Source of the DNA: Actinomycetota bacterium
Lineage (GTDB): Bacteria; Actinomycetota; Aquicultoria; Subteraquimicrobiales; UBA9087
Reading direction: 5' to 3'
Assembly (NCBI GenBank): GCA_003491635.1
Contig: DNCG01000016.1
Location: 1 to 7,418, forward strand
DNA length: 7,418 nt
Shown: one piece after another, positions 1-4,764 of the stretch
Layout: every line of letters begins with the position of its first letter
How positions within the stretch are numbered: position 1 is the first letter of the stretch
Translations under genes and position numbers: made by a program
Notes under the pieces: model-generated
The model's input: the letters and a program-made list of their open reading frames with translations, nothing else
Databases searched by the model: none
Told to the model about the DNA's origin: nothing

Positions 1-41
1 GGATTTGACTTAAGATAACGCCGTTTTGGGCAAAAGAGCTC

Positions 42-66
42 GCCATGAAGTATTACACTTCATGGC
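42..66. repeat. Perfect 10 bp inverted repeat with 5 nt loop
   Basis: Arms GCCATGAAGT (42-51) and ACTTCATGGC (57-66) are perfect reverse complements around the loop ATTAC. A second, weaker hairpin (CGTCT/AGGCG, 68-82) follows directly. On the minus strand the hairpin lies about 95 nt past the end of the winged-helix gene and is followed, after a short gap, by only four Ts, so it would be a weak terminator at best. It could equally be a hairpin end of an IS200/IS605-type element or an interspersed repeat lying mostly outside the window. No transposase is visible here. The rest of 1-161 holds nothing I can support as a gene. Confidence 0.6.
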
Positions 67-161
67 TCGTCTACCGCAGGCGATTTATGTCTAACCTATC
101 CTTATTATAGATGTAAAAAAGAAGATTAGAAAAGAGATGTTTACAAAAATTGGGGTATGCC

Positions 162-521
162 TCAATGTCTGAGCTTCTTCAAGACCTCGGTGAGAACCGC
201 CAGTCTCTTTTCCCTCTTGGTGAGACACTCGACAAACTTTTCCACACAGTCACTGACCTCAGGGGCGGGGTGGTAGGAATAAGTCTCGGCTTGAGAATCC
301 CCGATTTGGGTAATCTCTTTCACAACAACACCCTTGTTCACTAAAAACTTCAAAGCTTTTTCCACATCCTCCTCACTCCTGCCCAAATGTTCAGCCAAAC
401 TCCGTGCTGTATCTCTTGCTCCGGGGTTCTGGCTAAAAAACACGAACAAATCCCAACAGATGAAGCAATCGATATAATCTCCAACGAACTTTTGCACATC
501 CTTATCCAAGTGCGTCAGCAT
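162..521 (-). CDS. Small winged-helix DNA-binding protein, unrecognised family
   Basis: A 119-residue protein. Residues about 38-64 (TARSLAEHLGRSEEDVEKAL) look like a helix-turn-helix of the MarR/ArsR type, where helices around SLAEHLG and SEEDVEKALKFL lead into NKGVVVKE, a typical wing start. The wing continues to about 86. Residues 90-118 form a charged C-terminal helix that could mediate dimerisation. The N-terminal part is hydrophobic and aromatic, with a CxxC pair at 19 and 22; C92 and C99 are further cysteines. I chose the ATG at 521 because GAGGTGGG lies just upstream (525-532). The frame stays open to an ATG at 710, but that extension has no ribosome-binding site and no recognisable content. 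The gene diverges from the EspR-like gene across about 250 bp. A transcription regulator role is inferred from the fold alone, and the ligand and targets are unknown. Confidence 0.7.
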   Translation of the reverse strand: MLTHLDKDVQKFVGDYIDCFICWDLFVFFSQNPGARDTARSLAEHLGRSEEDVEKALKFLVNKGVVVKEITQIGDSQAETYSYHPAPEVSDCVEKFVECLTKREKRLAVLTEVLKKLRH

Positions 522-570
522 TTCCCACCTCAATCCCGCCTGCCAGTAGGCACAGTCGGAATCTAAATCG

Positions 571-600
571 ATTTTACCCTCTTTATAGTTATCGGCACAA
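571..600 (-). promoter_or_regulatory. Possible promoter of the winged-helix gene
   Basis: On the minus strand, TTGTGC (595-600) and TAAAAT (571-576) are separated by 18 nt, which would put the transcript start about 43 nt before the ATG at 521. The -10 matches consensus at five of six positions, but the -35 matches only in TTG. A perfect 10 bp palindrome, AAATCGATTT (565-574), overlaps the -10 and could be an operator. The call is weak. Confidence 0.25.
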
Positions 601-770
601 ATGCGCCCTTCCTTTATCCCGATATTTTGGCCAAGGTTGCTATTTTCTCTGGTCTGTGTTATCTTTCTGTCAAATGGGAAGGATATTTGAATGTATTTTA
701 CGCCGAACAAAAAGTGTCGTCAATATCACGCCCTGAATCGATCCCCGATAAACTTAAAAGGAGTATGAAT

Positions 771-1166
771 ATGACCGAGACCTTCAAAGATAAACTTAAC
801 GCTCTCTTTGCCACCAAACTCTCTCCAGACGGAAACAAGTATTCCCTGAGGGAAGTTAGTAAAGGCACAGGAGGCAAAATCTCCCCAGCCTACCTGCAAA
901 ATCTGAGGAAGGGTACTTACAAGAATCCCACCTATGAAAAGATCAAAACCTTGGCCGATTTTTTTGACGTGCTGCCCTCCTTTTTTTATGACGAGGAACC
1001 TGCTCGAAAACACCTTGAACAAGACCGCGAAGAAGAGCTCAAAAGGTTATTGGCCGATCCCCAGATCAAGGAAATAGCCTTAAGGGCAGTGGAAATGGAC
1101 GATCAGACCAAGACATTGGTCCTCCAACTGATGAAAAAGGCCAAGGAACTTTCCGAGAAGGAATAG
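771..1166 (+). CDS. EspR-like XRE-family DNA-binding regulator
   Basis: A 131-residue protein and the only plus-strand gene in the window. The layout follows mycobacterial EspR as I recall it: an N-terminal TFKDKLNALF segment, a long helix-turn-helix whose recognition part reads ISPAYLQNLRKG (38-49), then NPTYEKIKTLADFF and FFYDEE, matching EspR features such as APYLSQLRSG and ALANFF followed by acidic residues. The C-terminal half (80-131) is helical and charged, as in the EspR dimerisation domain. EspR-type proteins bind DNA as dimers of dimers and act as nucleoid-associated global regulators. The ATG at 771 is preceded by AAAGGAG (757-763) at 7 nt; an ATG at 765 is too close to that site, and the frame open from 627 has no comparable signal. 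The targets are unknown. It faces divergently from the winged-helix gene and converges on the tRNA region. Confidence 0.8.
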   Translation: MTETFKDKLNALFATKLSPDGNKYSLREVSKGTGGKISPAYLQNLRKGTYKNPTYEKIKTLADFFDVLPSFFYDEEPARKHLEQDREEELKRLLADPQIKEIALRAVEMDDQTKTLVLQLMKKAKELSEKE

Positions 1167-1197
1167 GAAAGCCGCAATCCTCCCCCGAAGAAACCAA

Positions 1198-1252
1198 TGG
1201 AACCCACTGCCAGATTCGAACTGGCGACCTGTGCATTACGAGTATACTGCTC
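1198..1252 (-). pseudogene. 3' part of an interrupted tRNA-Thr-like gene
   Basis: Read on the minus strand, this piece starts with the 3' strand of a D stem (GAGC, 1252-1249), then A26, an anticodon arm with loop CTCGTAA (anticodon CGT), variable loop AGGTC, a perfect T arm (GCCAG, loop TTCGAAT, CTGGC), the acceptor 3' strand AGTGGGT (1208-1202), discriminator T and an encoded CCA (1200-1198). No D loop or 5' acceptor strand adjoins it; both occur at 1503-1521 beyond the intact tRNA. The 5' anticodon strand GTATA pairs poorly with TGCAC (one mismatch and one G-T pair), whereas GTGCA would fit, suggesting decay after disruption. It is closely similar to the intact tRNA-Thr at 1307-1379. Confidence 0.75.
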
Positions 1253-1267
1253 CCCGCCTGCCTGTCG

Positions 1268-1289
1268 ATAGACAAACCCGTTTGTCTGT
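1268..1289. repeat. Imperfect palindrome beside the tRNA 3' fragment
   Basis: GACAAAC (1271-1277) and GTTTGTC (1280-1286) form a perfect 7 bp stem around CC. The stem extends outward to 10 bp with one G-T pair. It lies between the intact tRNA-Thr and the 3' tRNA fragment, next to a CCTGCCTG-rich stretch (1257-1264), so it forms part of the insertion that splits the outer tRNA. No T-run follows on either strand, so I do not call it a terminator. Confidence 0.55.
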
Positions 1290-1306
1290 AGTGAAGAATA
1301 TTTCGG

Positions 1307-1379
1307 AGCCGGATGTCGGATTCGAACCGGCGACCTACGCATTACGAATGCGTCGCTCTGCCAACTGAGCTAATCCGGC
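1307..1379 (-). tRNA. tRNA-Thr (anticodon CGT)
   Basis: A complete cloverleaf is visible on the minus strand: acceptor GCCGGAT/ATCCGGC (7 bp, perfect), D arm GCTC/GAGC with AGTTGG in the loop, anticodon stem ACGCA/TGCGT with loop TTCGTAA, variable loop AGGTC, and a T arm with loop TTCGAAT. The T stem has one C-A mismatch. The discriminator is T, and CCA is not encoded because CCG follows. It reads ACG threonine codons. The gene lies inside the two halves of a second, related tRNA. Confidence 0.95.
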
Positions 1380-1410
1380 CAATATAATCTCTCCACCAAT
1401 AACCCCACTA

Positions 1411-1438
1411 ATACTACAAAATGCCGATAAACTTTTAA
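1411..1438 (-). promoter_or_regulatory. Possible promoter for tRNA-Thr
   Basis: On the minus strand, TTAAAA (1433-1438) and TAGTAT (1411-1416) are 16 nt apart, each matching consensus at four of six positions. The predicted start would leave a leader of about 25 nt before the tRNA. The stretch is AT-rich compared with its surroundings. The call is weak and rests only on motif and spacing. Confidence 0.25.
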
Positions 1439-1453
1439 CACAGGGGCAGGTAT

Positions 1454-1501
1454 CCCTCGGTCTCCGACCTACGGGACCCCGTAAGCCCTCCGGGCTGAGG
1501 G
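1454..1501. repeat. 48 bp cloverleaf-forming palindrome cluster
   Basis: Three perfect palindromes abut without a gap: GGTC-TCC-GACC (1459-1469), TACGGG-AC-CCCGTA (1470-1483) and AGCCC-TCC-GGGCT (1484-1496). They are enclosed by a fourth stem, CCCTC (1454-1458) with GAGGG (1497-1501). The whole folds into a four-way junction in which 40 of 48 bases are paired and only the hairpin loops are free. One nucleotide separates it from the broken end of the tRNA 5' fragment, so it marks one boundary of the insertion. It carries no ORF. It may be a small interspersed repeat or MITE-like element, or a structured RNA. I do not recognise the family. Confidence 0.7.
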
Positions 1502-1502
1502 G

Positions 1503-1521
1503 CCAACTGAGCTAAGTGGGC
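1503..1521 (-). pseudogene. 5' part of the interrupted tRNA-Thr-like gene
   Basis: Read on the minus strand it gives acceptor GCCCACT (1521-1515), TA, the D-stem strand GCTC (1512-1509) and the D-loop start AGTTGG, then stops at the cloverleaf repeat. The acceptor strand pairs over all seven positions with AGTGGGT at 1208-1202 (six Watson-Crick pairs and one terminal G-T). GCTC pairs with GAGC at 1252-1249. It is therefore most likely the front of the same tRNA whose back lies at 1198-1252. Confidence 0.75.
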
Positions 1522-1532
1522 AAAAACGGACG

Positions 1533-1644
1533 CTCCTTCCTACTTGTTTACCCTCTGTCTAAATTAATTTTTCACTCTACATTTTTCATTTACCCATCAG
1601 CCATCTGCCGTTTTCAATCTTCAACTTTTAACTTTTTTACTTCT
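1533..1644. repeat. Degenerate heptanucleotide array downstream of ricT
   Basis: Seven-base units run in register for at least ten copies from 1568 to 1637, with TTTTTCA at 1568 and 1582, GTTTTCA at 1610, ATCTTCA at 1617, ACTTTTA at 1624, and ATCAGCC/ATCTGCC at 1596/1603. TTTACCC at 1547 and 1589 keeps the same phase, so the array reaches left to about 1533. It overlaps the last codons of ricT, giving the lysine-rich end of that protein. Units vary, but the period holds. Together with the tRNA pieces this accounts for nearly all of the gap between the EspR-like gene and ricT. Confidence 0.65.
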
Positions 1645-2423
1645 AACAAGGAAAGCTCGTACCTTAAGCCCTCTCCCACCTCTACTATAACCCCTTCACG
1701 GGGAACATTGTAGTCCACAACCACGCCAACGCCATGTGGAGTCTCCACCTGAGTGCCTCTGGGGGGTGCTTTCTTCTTGAAATCCCTATAGGCATCGTAC
1801 TCATATTTCAAACAACACATTAAGCGACCACAAATCCCCGATATCTTCAGAGGGTTTAACGGCAAATCCTGTTCCTTGGCCATACGGATGGAGACCGGCT
1901 CAAAGTCGCTCAGAAATAGGGTGCAACATAAGCGTCGTCCGCAGGGGCCCAGCCCCCCAATCAACTTGGCCTCATCCCGCACACCAATCTGCCTAAGCTC
2001 AATGCGGGTTTTGAAAGTGGAAGCCAAATCCTTCACTAAGTCCCGAAAGTCGACCCTCTCTTCAGCTGTGAAAAAGAAGATTATTCGGCTGGCGTCGAAG
2101 ACGTATTCCACATCCACGAGTTTCATGGGGAGACCGTGTTCCTCGATCTTCTTCTCGCAAATCTCGAAGGCCTCTTTTTCCTTCTCTCTATTCCTCTCGA
2201 CCTTGGCTTTGTCCTCTTCGCTGGCTTTTCTGAGAACCTTTTTTAAAGGAGCGGAGATTTCTTCCTCGGGGACATCTTCGGGGAAGGAAACAATCTCTCC
2301 AAACTCCAAGCCCCGGGAGGTCTTGACAATGACATTATCCCCGGGCTTCAGATTCAAACCGTTCGGATCGAAATAATAGATCTTACCAGCTTCCTTGAAG
2401 ACTACACCAATCACAGTGGGCAT
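1614..2423 (-). CDS. ricT: RicT/YaaT-like PSP1-domain protein
   Basis: A 269-residue protein with the PSP1 domain architecture of Bacillus YaaT/RicT. The N-terminal half starts VIGVVFKEAGKIYYFDP; the middle has a charged helix (64-98); the signature cysteine clusters CGRRLCC (161-167) and CGRLMCC (198-204) follow, then a C-terminal beta-rich part (220-262). In B. subtilis, RicT works with RicA and RicF in an iron-sulfur complex that directs RNase Y in mRNA maturation and affects sporulation, competence and biofilm formation. All six cysteines are present here, so cluster binding is likely. No ricA or ricF is in view. The ATG at 2423 directly follows the holB stop (TAA then ATG), as in the holB-yaaT order of Bacillus, which suggests coupled translation. 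The last residues (VKKLKVED) are encoded by a heptanucleotide array. Confidence 0.9.
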   Translation of the reverse strand: MPTVIGVVFKEAGKIYYFDPNGLNLKPGDNVIVKTSRGLEFGEIVSFPEDVPEEEISAPLKKVLRKASEEDKAKVERNREKEKEAFEICEKKIEEHGLPMKLVDVEYVFDASRIIFFFTAEERVDFRDLVKDLASTFKTRIELRQIGVRDEAKLIGGLGPCGRRLCCTLFLSDFEPVSIRMAKEQDLPLNPLKISGICGRLMCCLKYEYDAYRDFKKKAPPRGTQVETPHGVGVVVDYNVPREGVIVEVGEGLRYELSLLEVKKLKVED

Positions 2424-3542
2424 TTACACCAATACCTCCCGCAATTTAAAAAGCATTACTTCAAAAGCCAAAAGCGCGTTCACATTGAACCTCAAAATCT
2501 CCTTGGTTTTGTGAACGATCTCCAGAGCTTTATTCAGCTTAAAAGTGCTGACACCTCTAAACTCCTTTAATCTTTCAACCTGATCGATGTTGACGAGCAG
2601 ATCCTCATCGAATGTCTCGACCAAGATCATCAAATCCCGATACCAGGAGGCGAAAATATCCAGGATTTCCTCGAAGCCCCGACGTTTCCATCTATTTCTT
2701 TCCCTTTTGTGCTTCTCACCAAACCTTCTCTTCAAGTAAGCAGCGTGGCTGCTATCGAAGGCTAGCTCCTGTGCCTCCTCTAATTCTCGCTCCTGCCTCA
2801 CCTTCAATTTTCCCAGCGGCCTCTCGACCTCCAAGACAAGTTCCTCGGCGGCTTCAGCTAACTCCAGTTCATCGGCCCGGGGGATTCCTTGAACAATTCC
2901 CAAAATTACCCCTCGTCTCTCAAGCCGCCACGGAGAATTGGCCAGGTCCAGGGCATCCCCTAAGATCCCCCCGCTCATCTTCGTCAGCAACCTGGCCCGT
3001 TCCGGGGAAAACCCGTAGTTGGCTACGAGAATTTCCGCCATCTTCCCCGGCGGAATAGCCTTAAAGCGAACCAGTTGACATCGGGAGACAATGGTGGGAA
3101 GAACACCCTCCAGGTTGGTGGCGAGAAGAGCGAAGGTGAGATCGGATGGAGGCTCCTCCAAAATCTTAAGGAAAGCACTGGCTGCCTCCAAAGTCAGGCT
3201 GTCCACGTTGTCCACTACACAGACCTTCCTGAGACCCTCAAAGGGCTTGAGTTCAGCTTCATGTTGAAGCTCTCTCACCTGGCCAATGGTGATGAAGTTA
3301 CCCTCTGGCTCGATGTGGAGAACATCGGGGTGGGTTTCGTGGGCTATCTTCAAGCAGGAGGGACAACTGCCACAACCCCCCTTTTCACAGTTCAAAACCG
3401 AGGCCAATCCCTTAGCCACGGTGCGTTTCCCAACCCCTGGAGGCCCAAAAAATAGATAGGCATGACTCAAGCTATTGCTCTCGAGGGCCCTCCGAAGAAT
3501 ATCGATGGCCTCCCGCTGACCAAAAACGTTATCCCAAACCAC
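2424..3542 (-). CDS. holB: DNA polymerase III subunit delta-prime
   Basis: The clamp-loader delta-prime subunit, about 372 residues, which helps load the sliding clamp onto DNA. Numbering from the GTG at 3542, the sequence has an FGQREAIDIL start, Walker A GPPGVGKRT (33-41), a four-cysteine zinc-binding loop (C52, C57, C60, C63), a Walker B-like VVDNVD (109-114), sensor 1 ATN (141-143) and the SRC motif with the arginine finger (153-155). A basic stretch KHKRERNRWKRR (277-288) comes before the C-terminal collar domain. An intact P-loop and zinc loop could also fit a gamma/tau paralogue, but the length, operon position and C-terminal part favour delta-prime. I prefer GTG 3542 because GAGGA (3548-3552) sits 5 nt upstream; a GTG at 3554 in the same frame adds four residues and lacks such a site. 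It lies just after tmk, as in Bacillus and Streptomyces. Confidence 0.9.
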   Translation of the reverse strand: MVWDNVFGQREAIDILRRALESNSLSHAYLFFGPPGVGKRTVAKGLASVLNCEKGGCGSCPSCLKIAHETHPDVLHIEPEGNFITIGQVRELQHEAELKPFEGLRKVCVVDNVDSLTLEAASAFLKILEEPPSDLTFALLATNLEGVLPTIVSRCQLVRFKAIPPGKMAEILVANYGFSPERARLLTKMSGGILGDALDLANSPWRLERRGVILGIVQGIPRADELELAEAAEELVLEVERPLGKLKVRQERELEEAQELAFDSSHAAYLKRRFGEKHKRERNRWKRRGFEEILDIFASWYRDLMILVETFDEDLLVNIDQVERLKEFRGVSTFKLNKALEIVHKTKEILRFNVNALLAFEVMLFKLREVLV

Positions 3543-3555
3543 CGTCTTCCTCACA

Positions 3556-3564
3556 ATTATAACA
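3556..3564 (-). promoter_or_regulatory. Perfect extended -10 element at the tmk/holB junction
   Basis: The minus strand reads TGTTATAAT, a perfect extended -10 (TGnTATAAT), overlapping the tmk stop codon. There is no convincing -35. A transcript would start near 3549 and be almost leaderless for holB. It may be an internal promoter for holB-ricT, or a chance match produced by the stop codon context. Confidence 0.3.
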
Positions 3565-4183
3565 CAGGCAACCTGGACTCCACCGCCTGAAGGATCTTGT
3601 GGTGAATGCTCTCCGCACTTCCAGTCGCATCCACAACGCTGTATCTTTCGGGAAATTTTTGGGCCAACTTCTTATACCCTTCCTGGACCCGGCGATGAAA
3701 TTCTACACTCTCTCGCTCAATTCGGTCCGCCGCGGACTCCTTAGCCCTGCTCAAACCCTCCTCCGTCGGAATGTAGAGAAGGATGGTCAAATCCGGCTCC
3801 AAGCCACCTGTGGCCCATCTGTTGACTTTCTCAATCTCCTCCCACAACAAACCTCGTCCAAAAACCTGGTAGGCCAGGGAAGAATCAACATACCGATCGC
3901 TGATGACCACCTTGCCCGCATCCAGAGCCGGCTTTATTACCTCACAGACATGCTGAGCCCGGCTGGCAGCGTAAAGGAGAGCTTCGGCTCGGAAATCCAT
4001 CTCTCCGAATTTCGGATCGAGCAGAATCCTTCTTATCCCATTCCCGATCCGTGTTCCACCTGGTTCCCTGGTGGTGACGACAGAACACCCCTTCTTCCGG
4101 AGATGAGCTGCCAAAAGCTTCATTTGAGTACTTTTACCCGATCCCTCGATTCCCTCAAAGGTGATGAAAAACCCTTTTCTCAC
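3557..4183 (-). CDS. tmk: Thymidylate kinase (dTMP kinase)
   Basis: Phosphorylates dTMP to dTDP with ATP, a required step in dTTP synthesis. The 208-residue protein is of normal family length. It shows the P-loop FEGIEGSGKST (9-19), TREPGG (38-43), the DRY motif in ISDRYVDSSLAYQ (94-106) and a LID region around RAKESAADRIERES (146-159). The start chosen is the GTG at 4183, which overlaps the fumB stop as GTGA and has GAGGGG a few bases upstream. The frame also stays open to an ATG at 4231, but that would add 16 residues encoded by a heptanucleotide array and push the P-loop away from the N-terminus, so I reject it. In Streptomyces, as I recall, the dTMP kinase is fused behind an MFS-type membrane domain; here a separate MFS gene lies one gene upstream. 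Confidence 0.95.
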   Translation of the reverse strand: MRKGFFITFEGIEGSGKSTQMKLLAAHLRKKGCSVVTTREPGGTRIGNGIRRILLDPKFGEMDFRAEALLYAASRAQHVCEVIKPALDAGKVVISDRYVDSSLAYQVFGRGLLWEEIEKVNRWATGGLEPDLTILLYIPTEEGLSRAKESAADRIERESVEFHRRVQEGYKKLAQKFPERYSVVDATGSAESIHHKILQAVESRLPVL

Positions 4184-4226
4184 TCTTCGCCCCTCGTCCT
4201 TCGTCCTTTGTCTTTCGCTGGTCGCT
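4178..4226. repeat. Degenerate heptanucleotide array across the fumB/tmk junction
   Basis: Seven-base units run in register: CTTCGCC (4185), CCTCGTC (4192), CTTCGTC (4199), CTTTGTC (4206), TTTCGCT (4213) and GGTCGCT (4220), with TCTCACT (4178) before them. The array encodes the arginine- and lysine-rich tail of the fumarase beta subunit (about residues 180-194) and contains the tmk ribosome-binding site. The units resemble the CCTCGT-type units in the mdh-fumA spacer. Confidence 0.65.
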
Positions 4227-4764
4227 CCCATTTCCTGATCGTTTCCTCATAAATATCGTTTCCAAGAGCATCGATGGCTACAGCGACCGGAAAATCCTCC
4301 ACTTCCAACTCGAACACCGCCTCGGGCCCGAGGTCCTCATAGGCGATCACCTTGGACCTCTTCACAAACTTCGAAAGGAACGCCCCCGCTCCACCGACAG
4401 TGGCGAAGTAGACTGCCTTATGTTTCTTGATCGCCTCCTTGACTTCCTCAGATCGCCTCCCCTTGCCAATCATCCCCTTTAAGCCGCGTGCCAGGAGCAG
4501 GGGGGTGAAAGCGTCCATACGAGAGCTGGTTGTCGGCCCAGCGGAACCAATCACACGTCCGGGTTTGACTGGAGCTGGTCCAGCATAGTAAATGACCTGC
4601 CCTTCCAAATTAAAGGGTAGCTCTTCCCCCCTCTTCAATGCTTCCACCAATTTTCGATGGGCCTGATCCCTGGCAGTATACACCAGTCCACCGATGGTGA
4701 CCTCATCGCCCGCTCTCAATTTGCCGATCACATCATCGTGGAGAGGAGTTGTTACTCTTAGCAT
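4180..4764 (-). CDS. fumB: Class I fumarate hydratase, beta subunit
   Basis: C-terminal-type subunit of the two-subunit, iron-sulfur class I fumarase/L-tartrate dehydratase family, which interconverts fumarate and malate in the cytoplasm. The 194-residue protein shows TTPL (5-8), the ARDQAH motif (31-36), GPTTSSRMD (76-84), which I take as substrate binding, and IGKG (99-102), followed by the family's VYFATVGGAGA strand (118-128). The partner alpha subunit is encoded at 6198-7055, separated by an MFS gene. The ATG at 4764 overlaps the end of the MFS gene by 7 nt and has GGTGAGA upstream. The tail RPAKDKGRRTRGEE comes from a heptanucleotide array and looks like a recent extension. From sequence alone tartrate dehydratase is possible, but the neighbouring mdh favours fumarase. 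Confidence 0.9.
   Translation of the reverse strand: MLRVTTPLHDDVIGKLRAGDEVTIGGLVYTARDQAHRKLVEALKRGEELPFNLEGQVIYYAGPAPVKPGRVIGSAGPTTSSRMDAFTPLLLARGLKGMIGKGRRSEEVKEAIKKHKAVYFATVGGAGAFLSKFVKRSKVIAYEDLGPEAVFELEVEDFPVAVAIDALGNDIYEETIRKWERPAKDKGRRTRGEE

Noticed and set aside
522..710. Extension of the winged-helix frame to an ATG at 710
   Set aside because: It has no ribosome-binding site, its composition is unlike the rest of the protein, and a strong site lies before the ATG at 521.
627..770. Longer N-terminus of the EspR-like gene
   Set aside because: AAAGGAG sits 7 nt before the ATG at 771, and the upstream residues do not resemble EspR.
1066..1342. Minus-strand open frames across the tRNA region
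   Set aside because: They translate tRNA sequence and the antisense of the EspR-like gene; residues such as SPVRIRHPAP are the usual false product of a tRNA T arm.
1253..1502. Group I or group II intron in the outer tRNA
   Set aside because: The break is in the D loop rather than the anticodon loop, the insert is short and contains a whole tRNA, and I see no group I or II core elements.
1876..2376. Plus-strand open frame opposite ricT
   Set aside because: It is a serine-rich shadow of the conserved ricT frame with no recognisable motif. The other long plus-strand frames opposite holB, tmk, the MFS gene and fumA are rejected for the same reason.
4184..4231. ATG at 4231 as the tmk start
   Set aside because: The extra residues come from a heptanucleotide array. 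The GTG at 4183 overlaps the fumB stop, has a GAGGGG site and places the P-loop at the normal position.
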